Assembly: GCA_977006965.1 (NCBI GenBank) | Contig: OZ345363.1 | Location: forward strand, 1,364,001 to 1,428,000 | Source: Phymatolithon calcareum | Lineage: Eukaryota; Rhodophyta; Florideophyceae; Hapalidiales | Length of the DNA stretch: 64,000 bases | Direction: 5' to 3' | In this document: piece after piece, positions 11,569 through 21,702 of the stretch | Layout: every line of letters begins with the position of its first letter | How positions within the stretch are numbered: position 1 is the stretch's first letter | Program-made: the position numbers and the translations under genes | Notes under the pieces: generated by a model | The model's database searches: none | Told to the model about the DNA's origin: nothing | Seen by the model: only the letters and a program-made list of their open reading frames with translations

Positions 11569-12092
11569 TCAAAGTATTGGAAAAAATAACTGCTATTGTA
11601 ATTATTTAAATTATTGTTCCAATAATTTATTCCTGAGTCGCGAATATTTATTGTATTTATTGAGATCGTCATGACTGCGACAATTATTTTATTTATTTGG
11701 AAGCATTATTCACTAGAGAATATCGATTGCCAACATGTCACATTACTCTTCAAGAATACGCAGACTCAGTCGGGCGTTAACGCCCACGCCCGGCTGAGTC
11801 TGCGTATTCTTGAAGAGTAATATGACATGTTGGCCATCGATAGCGCATGACGTGTCGGTTGCGGACTCCTCATTTTTTCGATCCGGTTATTGACTCGGGT
11901 GCGTGGGGAATCGAAGACGTCAATGCTATCGTGACAGAAAGTAGCTAGAGGGATCCAATAATAGGGAATAACCAGTTATTTATTCCTCACTGAACTTGAA
12001 TACAATAATTTATTGCTTCTGCGTTCAACAATAAATTATTTATTCTCGACACTGCGCCGAGAAAGAATAAAAAAATAATTCCAATGCTTTGA
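11569..12092. repeat. AT-rich element with short terminal inverted repeats
   Basis: TCAAAGTATTGG at 11569 is mirrored by CCAATGCTTTGA ending at 12092 (11 of 12 positions). The interior is very AT-rich, with many AATAATTTATT-like motifs on both strands, and the long hairpin at 11720-11844 sits within it. It may be a non-autonomous DNA transposon. No target duplication is evident. Confidence 0.35.
11720..11844. repeat. Long near-perfect hairpin, about 55-bp arms
   Basis: The left arm (TATCGATTGCCAACATGTCA onward) and right arm (to TGACATGTTGGCCATCGATA) pair over about 55 bp with only three or four mismatches around a loop of about 13 nt (11775-11787, GTTAACGCC). Transcription would give a long dsRNA stem. 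It could be a foldback element or a small-RNA precursor. Confidence 0.8.
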
Positions 12093-12315
12093 GTGGATTT
12101 ATTGAGAAGGTACCATGTGTCCCAACGTGAGGAAAGTCGGCACCATTCTTAGCATTCTACTGCACTCGAAATTTCGGTTCCTCAATCAGAATTACTTAGT
12201 ATCGCGTCGATGGCTCGGGTCACGTTGGTCTCCTCTGTGGGGGTCCATATTGGCTTCCTCAGGATGCTCTCCAGTATTCTAACTGCCCATGCTCCTTGAC
12301 TGCCCATTTCTTCTA

Positions 12316-12543
12316 TTAACTTCGGAGGATTTCTTGGAAACTGACCTGCAAACCATCTTGCACAGAATTCTGTGGCTGCTTTCTTTCATCATCAGTGCTT
12401 GGTGCGGTAGACCATTCTTGGAAAATCGCTCTGATGCTCTTTCCTCTACACTCAAACCTGTGTAACTGCAGACTCTGTAACTGAAAATTGTAAAACTGCA
12501 AACGGACTGCCTTTCCCGACTGAAAAGTGCCTAAAAATAACAA
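12316..12543 (-). other. Short open stretch next to the Tigger-like MITE
   Basis: A minus-strand ORF of 75 codons continues in another frame to about 12185 (GSQGAWAVRILESILRK ... AILSNSD). Composition is coding-like, but I recognise no family and the MITE overlaps it. It could be a degraded gene end. Confidence 0.2.
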
Positions 12544-12907
12544 ATTTTAGGGTGACGTGCAAACTCGCCAACTGCAAGCCTCTCAAATGAGGGCATTTAT
12601 TTTTCGTTTGTTTTTTGAGGTTTACATTCACATGACTGGTTCACGTTTCCTTCGTTTTCGATCCTGCTCAACATCTCAGAAACATTTCCACTTTTTTCTC
12701 CAGGGGAATGCCCAGACCAAAAAAACTACGTCTCCATTGCCAAGAAGCACATTCGGGATGAATTCGACCGCCGACGTGTCCACTCGCTGTAAGCTATTTG
12801 AAATGTGGCTGAGGATAGTGTTATGATAGGAGCTTCAGAACTGAAAATCCTCTCTAACTGAAACCAACCACTTGTCCCAATCCTTTGCAGTTACGCAGGT
12901 TTGACTG
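12449..12907. mobile_element. Pogo/Tigger-like MITE with TA target duplication
   Basis: The left end CACTCAAACCTGTGTAACTG and the complement of the right end CAGTCAAACCTGCGTAACTG match at about 18 of 20 positions, and TA flanks both ends (12447-12448, 12908-12909). CAGTCAAACCT termini with TA duplication are characteristic of Tc1/mariner-superfamily pogo/Tigger elements. At 459 bp, with no transposase, it is non-autonomous. The interior repeats AACTGAAA/AACTGCAA motifs. Confidence 0.75.
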
Positions 12908-12958
12908 TACACAACTAGATACCCTCCAGGCCCCTCAATAAAATGAATTGCACTCTTT

Positions 12959-13018
12959 CCTCTTCGAGGGCATGATGCTCTCGAAGAGGAAATTACTTAT
13001 ATGATATAAGTAATTTCC
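12959..13018. repeat. Two abutting hairpins
   Basis: CCTCTTCGAG/CTCGAAGAGG (12959-12989) is followed directly by GGAAATTACTTATA and its complement (12988-13018, 3-nt loop). The stems share two bases. Function unknown. Confidence 0.7.
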
Positions 13019-13239
13019 TTTTAAATTTATTGTGATCTGTTCGACATAGGGTGACCCTCCCCCTTTTCCGAACATTCCGAAAGTTTCGCGATTTGGCCTT
13101 GACTAAGACTTACACTATGGCGCAAGTGTCTCTGTACTTCGCCGACGAAGTATTACCTCCGCTCACAGCCTCCATTGCCCAATTTCTACCGTTGACCAAA
13201 ACGCTCTTGGTGTGAAGATCTACAATGCAACGCGCTTTG

Positions 13240-13490
13240 AATTGTGCCAGTTCGATTTTTCGTTTTATTATGCGGTTTTAAAGGCGTGCTGGAGCGATTA
13301 TGCCCCGAAGAGCTCCAGAAGCGATCTGAAAAGGCCCGAAATGTCATCCTGGCGGGATAACATAACCCATGTCTCGCGCCAGGGCAAACATTCCCAAAAT
13401 TATTTACCGAAATGTCATTCTGGTGGGATGACATATCCCATGTCATCCCGCCGGAATGCGAAAACACTACTGATAAGCTGCTTATCGCCC
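13240..13490 (+). repeat. Dispersed repeat A, copy 2
   Basis: Second copy of the repeat at 10040-10325, in the same orientation. It carries the symmetrical GGGATGACATATCCCATGTC motif flanked by GGTGG/CCCGCC and ends in GATAAGCTGCTTATC. It lies just upstream of the F-box-like gene. Confidence 0.65.
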
Positions 13491-13812
13491 CTCGCAGTAC
13501 AAGCGGGGATTCAGGAAATCACAGTTAATTCGTAAACATGAGGCGAAAAGGAGCCACGTGTGGTCGAGCGGGCACCACGACATCCGCTACTTTTAGAAAT
13601 CCTCTGTCATATATTGCAACCAACCACCAAGTACTCTCTCATCTACCCTAACCAATCCGCGTTGGCGAACATCACAAGCCACAAAAACCCTCTCAACGAG
13701 ATAGACGTCCACGCTGTGCAGGATGTGCTGTATTGTGCAGAGGGTACCACCATCCGTGAAGATGCCCACGATCGCCTCCAAGACGTAAATGAACTGTCGT
13801 ATTAATCGTTGA

Positions 13813-15348
13813 ATGTCGTCGCCGGGTAGCCCTGACGGCCGGAAATTTCTCACAAGCGATGTATTCTTACCACGCGTAGCAGCCGCTCCCTGCCCTGTCT
13901 TGCTACGTTCCCTTCAAAATTCAGCCGTCAGGTCTGAAACATATCTGGACCGCTTGCCAAACGAGGCACTGAAAAACGTTGTGCGGCACATGAGCGCAAA
14001 GCCGCGACATCGTTACTGGCCGAGCTTCATCAAGACCAGGGATACTAGGTCCCTGTTCCGTGTGGGTGGGTCTTTTTCTACTGTTCTCCCGGAGCAGTTT
14101 ACAGCTGTCTCTATATCCGATAAACCTTGGGAGAGTCAGGAAAACGGTGAACTTTTCCTTCGCACGGAATATGACTTTGCGATTGTTGCTGATGTTGCCG
14201 GGCCTACTTTGCAGAAGATTTCTTTCTTTAATCTGTATGATTTTCCCAACATCGGATCTTTCGCGCAGACTATTGCTTCAAAATGCGTGTCATTGAAACA
14301 CATACAGCTGTGCGGCTACTACGATGATGCGCTTTTCGACGAAGTTCTTTCGAAGTGCTGTGGAAGATTGGAGTCCCTTTGCACATCCATAGAAACGGAC
14401 GAGAATGTGCTGGCAATGGTGCGTCACTGTGTTGGACTTCGCTCATTGGAGATTACCCGTGAGGAGTTTGATGTTCAGGACCTCTCTGCCTTATGGCCTG
14501 CTGTTGGGAAAACTCTGAATAAGCTTTGTTTGTCTGACAACTACAGTTTGAAAGAACAGGAATTCTGGGGTATCCAGAGACATTGTCGCGCACTGCGCCA
14601 CATTGAAGTAACCGGAACTAAGCACAAAGTTGCCATTGCTGATTTGTTCGCGTCTTATCGGCATCAGCTCCAACATGTCATGTTTGAAGACATGAGCGCT
14701 GAGTTGTGCGCCCTTGTTTTAAATGCTTGTCCAACCTTGTGCTGCACTGCACTGTTGTCGAAAGACCTCGTACCTGTGGTACGGGCGACTGGCGCCGCGT
14801 TACAGGACCTAGAGTTGTGCTACATGCATAACATGCGTCTTGACGGACTTGGTGATGCCATGAAGCAGTGCTTGCATGTGAAGTCACTGTACCTTGACCT
14901 TCCTCCCTTCGACTCCCATGAACTTGTTTCTGCTGTGTTCTCTAGTCCGAAACCGGAGCTACAGTCCCTGAAACTAGAAGGGTATTCCAGTGAGTCCTGC
15001 TCCGATGTCGTTGATTGCATAGCCGCAAAAACCGGAAAACTTGAAGTTTTCTCGTTCTCGGGTACGCTTTTGCCACCAAACTTGTTTTTGCGAATGGCGC
15101 AAGCGAATCCGCTGTTGCAGAGGGTCAGGATTGATGAGCATAAAGTCTTTGGTTGTATTCCGGAGGATGCCAGTTCCATTGTCGCTGATATATTAGGAAC
15201 GTTTTCGGGGTGCCCGGCGTTGCGTGAATTAGATGTCCTTCGTAATGTGCGCCTTTTCCCGGACTCTGTGAGCGTTCTGGACGCGTACAAGCTATTCCGA
15301 TTCAAGAATACCTATGTTAGCGTTGCTGGTAAAGATGTGCTCTGGTAA
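13813..15348 (+). CDS. F-box-like/LRR family protein
   Basis: A 511-aa intronless ORF. After about 40 variable residues comes YLDRLPNEALKNVVRHMS, an F-box-like segment, then RYWPSF. Irregular leucine-rich repeats (LRSLEITREEFDVQDLSALW, LCLSDNYSLKEQEF and LYLDLPPF are typical) fill the rest. It is a paralogue of the gene at 41218-43272: same F-box-like start (LPxExxxNVVRHxSxxPRH), same size and architecture. In plants and animals F-box/LRR proteins present substrates to SCF ubiquitin ligases. That role is inferred here from the fold; no SKP1 contact can be tested by eye. A short ORF at 13560-13805 ends 7 bases upstream and might be a uORF. No frame damage seen. Confidence 0.7.
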   Translation: MSSPGSPDGRKFLTSDVFLPRVAAAPCPVLLRSLQNSAVRSETYLDRLPNEALKNVVRHMSAKPRHRYWPSFIKTRDTRSLFRVGGSFSTVLPEQFTAVSISDKPWESQENGELFLRTEYDFAIVADVAGPTLQKISFFNLYDFPNIGSFAQTIASKCVSLKHIQLCGYYDDALFDEVLSKCCGRLESLCTSIETDENVLAMVRHCVGLRSLEITREEFDVQDLSALWPAVGKTLNKLCLSDNYSLKEQEFWGIQRHCRALRHIEVTGTKHKVAIADLFASYRHQLQHVMFEDMSAELCALVLNACPTLCCTALLSKDLVPVVRATGAALQDLELCYMHNMRLDGLGDAMKQCLHVKSLYLDLPPFDSHELVSAVFSSPKPELQSLKLEGYSSESCSDVVDCIAAKTGKLEVFSFSGTLLPPNLFLRMAQANPLLQRVRIDEHKVFGCIPEDASSIVADILGTFSGCPALRELDVLRNVRLFPDSVSVLDAYKLFRFKNTYVSVAGKDVLW

Positions 15349-17082
15349 ACAGTCGATTCCGCGGGGGGAAGGCGAGACTCCAAATAATCAGACTGCTCCC
15401 AGGAGTCGCATTGCGTCTGTCGTGTTCGTGTGCAAAATATTGATAGAGCTGAGAAGTCCAATGTATCATCGTGGCGAGCGGCAATGAATTTTAAAAGAGC
15501 ATAAACAAATCTCAACAAATCGAAACTACTATGAACGTATGTTTTTCTAAAGTCAGGGGTAGAAGCGATGTCTTTTCGTCACTCCTGTGTGCCACTACTT
15601 TGAAAAGAGAAAAGGAGTTCTTTCGCCACCCTTCTTTCAATTTGCTTTGTTACTCATCTGGCGGTAATACGTCTCCGCGATTAAACTTTTTTCTATTTTT
15701 CTAGCACACAAGAGCGTCTGTGGCCTTCGAGCAATATTTGACTATTTCCAACAATGGAAAGCATCCCTATTACCTTCAAAATAGACGTAACCTTGGATCC
15801 TGAATCCCATCTTTTCTCTATCTGAAGGTTCCCGGCGTCGTTGCAGGAATGCTCAAAAAGCCGAAAATGCCTGCTTCGTTCTCTGCCGACGCATTGAAAC
15901 GTGACGTGCTAGCTCAAATCGTGAGCATCCAGTGGATGGGGATATTTGATTTTATTATTTTAAAAGCTCCCAAAGTCTCGCCTTGGAGTGAAAGGGCGGT
16001 TTTCCTCAAGCTACCAATGTTAGCATTGTTTGGTCTGTTGCACCTCTTTAAGTCTTACTTGCAGTCTTGTCAGTCGCTTGCACTAGCTCATATTCATTTC
16101 AGGAGTCATACCTGAAGAGAAGAGAATGGGTTTTACCGCAATCAGTTCAATTATCGCTGAGGCACCAAATTAGGCACCCCTTGTTGCCTTCAGCTCAACC
16201 GTGAATAATTTGATGGACTCTTCCGTGCGGCTGAAGTATTGGACGTTCTGCCGTGGCACGAGCCTTTGGTACCAATATGACTGAAGTCGCTTGCATAGGA
16301 GGAGCAATTATCGGCGAGGCACGGTTCAAGATTAAGGAAGTTACTCGAAAGCAATCATAAAGTCACCATTACAATGATCTAGAGTCGGCAAGAGTGCCAA
16401 AATTTGCGGGAAATGGGGGGGGGGACTTCGACACTTCAAATATCCCTATGATGGCTTGTGGAACACACGAAGGTCATCCAGTGTACTGCGTATTTGCCGG
16501 CGAGAGAGAGACCTAATATTATCACTAGTATTGCATCTGCAGACGCTTGGAGTACCGTTTTTCAGGAGCATTGAGATTTTCAATACTCTCGGAACGCGAA
16601 GACTCCATTTCTACAAAAGCTGGACAACCAAAAGACTCCAAAAACCTATAAATGATCTCAAAATAGATCTCGAGCGGGAAAACAGTTCCTCGTTCAGCGC
16701 AAAGCGGAATCTTCCAGGGGACTTTTGGAAGTCTAAATTCACTTCTGTACTGAAGCGCCACGGGCGAGTTTACCATCCCGGGTCGTCGGCGCAATTTTGC
16801 TCCTCACCTCAGTTGAGTAAGCTAAGACTTCGTTTCTGAAAATAAGAGAAAAATTCAATTTATCACTCTTCTCTTTTTCGTATAAACGAACACATACAGT
16901 AAGTTTCAATTATAAAATTGATTGGGTCAAATGAATGCACCGACAGTCGCACTGCTGATGACTTCAATCGCCTGCTGTGTACGTGCGATTGCTCTCAGCC
17001 GGGTCGTTTCCTCTTGCTCACTAGAAACCAGGGCGCCCGATCCACCTGCTATTCTTCCTCACTCCTTCACATCCGCTTCGTG
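15349..17082. other. Gene-free interval
   Basis: Small ORFs at 15849-16115 and 16456-16839 have no recognisable domain. 15935-15995 resembles 55905-55960 (TTTTAAAAG(C/A)TCCCAAA), a dispersed repeat. A G-run sits near 16417-16426. The last few hundred bases should hold the promoter of the carrier gene; no clear core element was identified. Confidence 0.4.
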
Positions 17083-18450
17083 ATGTACGCCCCAATATTC
17101 GGCGGTCTTGTCGCCGTATGCGTCGTCGTGCGCGCCGCGCAGCAGGCCACCGAGCGGCGCCAAACCAGCGATCCCACCTCCTCTGCTGGACGTACGCCTG
17201 AATTCCGTTCCTTCCAATTGAACTACCTCATCGTCTATCTTCTCGCTGTCGCCTCCGACTGGCTTCAAGGACCGTATGTGTACGCCCTGTACCGCGATTA
17301 CGGGTTCGACAAGAAAGCCATTGGTCAACTTTTCATCGCCGGTTTTGGATCCTCAGCCGTCTTCGGTACCATCATCGGTTCAATTGCTGATAAATTCGGT
17401 CGGAAGTTTAACGTTATTGTGTTTGTCATCACGTACGGACTTTCGTGTGCCACGAAGCATTTCAATAATTTCAACATTCTCCTTGTCGGTCGTTTGTTCG
17501 CCGGTATCGCAACTTCCATCCTGTTCTCCGCCTTCGAAGCTTGGTTAATCTCTGAGCATAATCGCGCAGGACATGAGCCTGCATTGCTATCAGACACCTT
17601 CTCAAAAGCGCAATTCGGTAACGCTGTTGTCGCCATTGTGTCCGGCCAGATTGCAGGACTCGTCGCTGGTCGCTTCGGTAAAGTCGCTCCTTTCGACGCC
17701 GCTGCCGTTTGCCTAGGTGTTACCGGCGTCATTGTCCTCGCCACATGGACGGAAAATTACGGCGATGCGCGACAGAGCGTTAGCAGCGGCATGCGCAGTG
17801 CGTGGGGCATGATGCTGGCGGACGAAAAAATTCTTCTCGTCGGCATCATTCAGTCCGCTTTTGAGTCGGCCATGTATCTTATGGTGTTCTGCTGGACCCC
17901 AGCGCTGCAGGGCGCTTCGAAATTGATGGGACTGGGGGAAATTCCACACGGCATGATTTTCAGCTCTTTCATGGTTGCTATCATGATTGGGAGCAGCTCG
18001 TTCACTTTTCTCATGCGTCAGCAACCACCGGAGTTGTTTATGCGTAACCTCTACGGCGTTGGGGTGGCGTGTTTCGTGGTTGCTGCTTCGTCTTCTAACT
18101 TGTGGCATATTTTTGGCGCTTTTCTTGTTTTCGAACTTGTTTGCGGTGTGTATTTCCCGGCCATGGGAACAATGCGCGCGAAATATGTCCCGGAAGAGAC
18201 ACGTGCGGCCATCATGAACTATTTCAGGGTCCCGCTTAACGTGGTTGTGTGTGCGACTTTGTACAAAAATGTTTCCAATGAGCGTGTGTTTCAGCTCAAT
18301 TCCATTCTGCTCGCTCTTGCTGTGCTTTGCCAACAGCGGCTTTTCAGTGTGAGCAAGGCGTCGATCGGAACAAAGGATGACTGGACGTTGGAGGAGCGTG
18401 AAGAAATGGCTGAGGCGGGCACCGTAAATGTGGAAGAACACACAAAGTAA
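17083..18450 (+). CDS. MFS carrier, MFSD5/MOT2-like (molybdate-type)
   Basis: About 455 aa from the ATG at 17083 (MYAPIFGGLV). The longer frame upstream begins at TTG and is low-complexity. Family motifs: SDWLQGPYVYALYRDYGF, the signature loop of MFSD5-type proteins; GSIADKFGRK, the MFS motif-A loop; GRLFAGIATSILFSAFEAWL, then EH; and NYFRVPLN near the C-terminus. Twelve hydrophobic segments in a 6+6 layout can be traced. Characterised members (algal MOT2, human MFSD5) are implicated in molybdate uptake at a membrane. Substrate here is inferred from family only. The C-terminus is hydrophilic and acidic. It is convergent with UTP6, with about 500 bp between the stops. Confidence 0.85.
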   Translation: MYAPIFGGLVAVCVVVRAAQQATERRQTSDPTSSAGRTPEFRSFQLNYLIVYLLAVASDWLQGPYVYALYRDYGFDKKAIGQLFIAGFGSSAVFGTIIGSIADKFGRKFNVIVFVITYGLSCATKHFNNFNILLVGRLFAGIATSILFSAFEAWLISEHNRAGHEPALLSDTFSKAQFGNAVVAIVSGQIAGLVAGRFGKVAPFDAAAVCLGVTGVIVLATWTENYGDARQSVSSGMRSAWGMMLADEKILLVGIIQSAFESAMYLMVFCWTPALQGASKLMGLGEIPHGMIFSSFMVAIMIGSSSFTFLMRQQPPELFMRNLYGVGVACFVVAASSSNLWHIFGAFLVFELVCGVYFPAMGTMRAKYVPEETRAAIMNYFRVPLNVVVCATLYKNVSNERVFQLNSILLALAVLCQQRLFSVSKASIGTKDDWTLEEREEMAEAGTVNVEEHTK

Positions 18451-18947
18451 TTCTAATCCTGCAAAGGTTGTGCATCAGGTTTGCTAATCATTGGCTCCAC
18501 TGCTGTATGTGTATTGCTTACTTCATCTTCGATAAAGGATTGAATTGCTCGTAGGCTGGGACTTGCTTGGGCTGTTTATCCGCTGCAGAATCAATGACTT
18601 TTCGGATCTGCGTCGACACTTTTGACTCTACTCATAACAGCTGCGTAATTGTACTGGACCTCAAGGGCTTTCAGCTTGACATGGAGTATCGTTGAAAAGA
18701 AGGAATTATCAGCTCCAGTTCAGCACATAGTTTAGACAACGTCGCATTTTGAAGCCGGGGCGCAATTTGCGGGAGCTGCGCGTGATTATCCCCAAGAAAG
18801 GCAACATTGTGAAAGTAGAAGCCGGGATTGCCTGCAGGTCGACCTGAAGGGCATTTTTCTCTGCTGAAACAGAAACTTTTCCGTGATACACAGTATCGAC
18901 ATTTTCGTGTTACTCCCTACCCTACGTAGTGATTCTAGCACTAACAC
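18451..18947. other. Convergent 3' intergenic region
   Basis: Lies between the 3' ends of the carrier and UTP6 genes. No gene recognised; it should contain both polyadenylation sites. Confidence 0.5.
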
Positions 18948-20900
18948 CTACTGCGCAAGAGTTCTGAGACATAATTTCTCAGTGAAGAGTTCCGCATCAC
19001 TTGCAGACAAAATTTTCCTCGCCTTCCACACCACTGCCGATGACTTTTCAGCATTTCCGCATACAACCCTTTCAAATTCCGAGTAATCAATCCATAAGTC
19101 GACATCGTTTTCAGACGCTTTCAGCCCTGTAACCTTAACATAGAGTTCTCGGAGCGTTGACGTCACCTCTCTTCTATCTTGTTCCCCGCCATTTTTCGAT
19201 AAATATGCCTTCATTGCTTCAATCGCCGACTCCAGTACAAGCTTCGATGACGGGGGCACTGCCGTTAATACACGTACAGCCTCGATCGTTTTGACGTACG
19301 TGTCTTCCCACGACACCCAGAACGCGGCGATTTTGTCCTTCTCCTTGTTTCTGAAGGGTATTGCCACGCAATTTTTCAGAGCTTGTCTGATTTCATCTTT
19401 CCGCTTTGCAGTGCTGCCCTTCGAGGCATTCAAAAGTGCAGCCCATGCAGAGTACGAGCCGTTCTGCGCCACTTGACTTAATGTCATTTTCGACATGTCG
19501 GGACCTGCCGACTGCTGGTCCCGCCGCCTGCGCAGAGCACTCAATTCATCGCGAAGTGTTTCCATCAATTCTGAGTCCAAATACTTGTCCGCAGCTTGAA
19601 CGAAGCTTCCCGCAACATCCAGCAATAATTTTGTTTGTGCGTCAGTTGGCGGCGCAGCATCGCGGAGCAAATTACAAAGCACGGTGCATGCTTTAGGTGC
19701 CTCCACTTTCACGTCCGCAACAGCAGCGTCGTAGGCACTTGTATCCTGTTCAACAGACGCAGGTTCGCCTCGTGTTTCCAATCCGATCACCTTCGGCGGG
19801 AGCGTGTGTCGCAGCTGTGCCAATGCAACATCGTAGTCCAGCCGAACTAACATTGCTGCCACTGCCGTTACATTTGCGGTGCACGAGTCGATGTCACTCG
19901 CTATTGTGCGTACCAGCATTGGCGGAGCGTGAGCCATGTGTGCAGTTATCTTCCAGTACTCCAAAAGATTTGCCACATCCATTGCAACTGAGCGCTTTGC
20001 CTGTCGAAACACCGCTAGAGGGACGCCCCCCTGCCAGAAAGTTAGAGAATTTTGTGGCAATTCTGCCCCCTCAGACTCCGATTCGGAATTTGGTTCACCG
20101 TCCTCATCTTCACCGGATTTGGAGGCCTCGGAACCGTCCGGCGTTTCTATGGCTTTGGGTCCCTCGGAAGCATTCGTTTCAGTCTCACCGATTTCATCCA
20201 CAGTCATATGTGCATCGACTTTCTCATTCCCTTGACCCTTTTGTTTTTCTCCTTCTTTGTCGCTCCCTTTCTCGTCCGCCTTTGGCACCGGGATGCGAAT
20301 GGCAATCCTTCGGGCGACAACCTTTGCAAGAAAAGCCAGCTCCATTCTGAAATATTCCAGCCATATCTGCTTCGCGTCCGGAATTGCCCGGAGCGCCCTT
20401 TGTGCAATCTTTCTCGCGATAGTGACGTCTCCGCATGTATCAAAGTGGAATGCAATCGTGGCAAGCCATACCTCCGGTGCATCAGGTCGCATCGCAATAG
20501 CGCGCGCAAAAACTTTAGCAGCCGCCCTCTTCGAGCCTGAATCCACACAATGGCGCGCGTAGTAAAGCCACAAATCGACGTCTCCCTTGAAGCGCTTTAC
20601 GGCGCGGGAGTAGACAAGGTTGGCGCGAGAAGCAGTCGCTCCCACGACCTGTTCGACGCGCGAACGCTTCAGATTTCGCGCCTTTGCACGCGTGCTCAGC
20701 AGAGACGCTAGCTCCTTTTCAAAGGCTGCATACTCGAGAAATGCCGCTCGCGGTACGTCGCACCCGCGTAACCTGTACTCATGATCACGCCGCTGGCGCA
20801 CAACCTCAGATACCTCAGCCGCGCTTAGGAGTTTTGACTTTTTCGCACAGCGCAATATTGGAATTGTCTCCTCCAGTGCACGCTCCACCATGTCCCCCAT
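18948..20900 (-). CDS. UTP6: U3 snoRNA-associated protein 6
   Basis: 650 aa, starting at the ATG at 20900 (MGDMVERALEETIPILRCA). The N-terminal segment matches the conserved U3_assoc_6 region (MVxxxLExxIPxL ... RRxxEYxLxxxxxxxxxFLxY). Half-a-TPR (HAT) repeats follow with the diagnostic W..Y pattern: DLWLYYARHCVDSG, PEVWLATIAFHFD, KQIWLEYFRMEL, and near the C-terminus DLWIDYSEFE. An acidic, low-complexity insert lies at about residues 210-285. UTP6 is a component of the UTP-B part of the small-subunit processome that binds pre-rRNA with U3 snoRNP and is needed for 18S maturation in the nucleolus. Length is near that of yeast and human UTP6. Intronless, no lesions. Confidence 0.9.
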   Translation of the reverse strand: MGDMVERALEETIPILRCAKKSKLLSAAEVSEVVRQRRDHEYRLRGCDVPRAAFLEYAAFEKELASLLSTRAKARNLKRSRVEQVVGATASRANLVYSRAVKRFKGDVDLWLYYARHCVDSGSKRAAAKVFARAIAMRPDAPEVWLATIAFHFDTCGDVTIARKIAQRALRAIPDAKQIWLEYFRMELAFLAKVVARRIAIRIPVPKADEKGSDKEGEKQKGQGNEKVDAHMTVDEIGETETNASEGPKAIETPDGSEASKSGEDEDGEPNSESESEGAELPQNSLTFWQGGVPLAVFRQAKRSVAMDVANLLEYWKITAHMAHAPPMLVRTIASDIDSCTANVTAVAAMLVRLDYDVALAQLRHTLPPKVIGLETRGEPASVEQDTSAYDAAVADVKVEAPKACTVLCNLLRDAAPPTDAQTKLLLDVAGSFVQAADKYLDSELMETLRDELSALRRRRDQQSAGPDMSKMTLSQVAQNGSYSAWAALLNASKGSTAKRKDEIRQALKNCVAIPFRNKEKDKIAAFWVSWEDTYVKTIEAVRVLTAVPPSSKLVLESAIEAMKAYLSKNGGEQDRREVTSTLRELYVKVTGLKASENDVDLWIDYSEFERVVCGNAEKSSAVVWKARKILSASDAELFTEKLCLRTLAQ

Positions 20901-21152
20901 TTTGTAGTCAACCGTGCACGAAGGCGACTTTCAGTACAGTATTGGTATACTTATTGCCGGAGAACATGGGACTCAGTAGTTGCGACGACCCGCCGTTCGT
21001 TCATTCGAGGTTGTTGCCGTCGTTGTCCTAGCGCGACCAAGAAGACAGGTACACGTTGAACACGTGTTTGATTTTTTGATCCCGCCATACGTGTATATGG
21101 GATGAGTGAAAGGGCCACTAAAATTATAATTTTTTAAAAAAAAACATTATAA
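20901..21152. other. Intergenic, UTP6 upstream
   Basis: Short spacer containing the UTP6 promoter side and an A/T run at 21130-21145. No gene. Confidence 0.4.
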
Positions 21153-21159
21153 TTATGTA

Positions 21160-21516
21160 CAGGGGAATGTTATGGGGGGGAGTAACACTGATTTTTTTTG
21201 TTTCAAAACTTATCTGCAAAAGCATGACATTGATGTGCCGGCAAAAATTATGAGTTCAGGCTGTATCAATATTAACTCTTGTTTACAGAATATTTCTATT
21301 GTTTTTCACCACAAAATCGAATACTGCAACGAGAGCGACCGCTACATTGGCAACTCCCAATGTTCCGGGAACGAGGGCCATATTTTCAGCTTTCATTCTC
21401 CTTTTTATGAAGCAATTAATCTCTGCAAAATTATATCAAACACACACTATAGACGCAAATCCAAAAAATCGGTATGATAAGGGGTTCGTGTTACTCCCCC
21501 CCATAACACTCCCCTG
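21160..21516. mobile_element. 357-bp MITE (hAT-like), near-identical 29-bp TIRs and flanking duplication
   Basis: The left end begins CAGGGGAATGTTATGGGGGG and the complement of the right end begins CAGGGGAGTGTTATGGGGGG; the 29-bp ends differ at one position. TTATGTA directly flanks both sides (21153-21159 and 21517-21523). The CAGGG terminus with a 7-8-bp duplication points to the hAT superfamily. No coding capacity. The high TIR identity suggests recent mobility. Confidence 0.9.
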
Positions 21517-21702
21517 TTATGTATATTTTTGAAAACAGGGTGGTCCAAGTGAGATGACTTGTCACAGAACCCCTGTTTCCAAGGGTAGCGAATTTTACGG
21601 ACCCATTTTAACACCTCAACCCGCCTCTGCGGCTGTTCATCACATCGCCGCGCTTAAAAAGGCGCTGCCATCACCTTTTAAGGCTGCCTTCTCACGCGCG
21701 CT

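Noticed and set aside
17713-18441. Minus-strand ORF of 242 codons
   Set aside because: Antisense to the MFSD5-like carrier; composition (His/Arg-rich) is that of a frame shadow.
19697-20350. Long plus-strand ORF (217 codons)
   Set aside because: Lies antisense to UTP6, whose HAT repeats are unambiguous; Pro/Arg/His-rich shadow composition.
20224-20548. Second minus-strand ORFs inside UTP6
   Set aside because: Alternative frames over the acidic linker of UTP6; basic low-complexity shadow.
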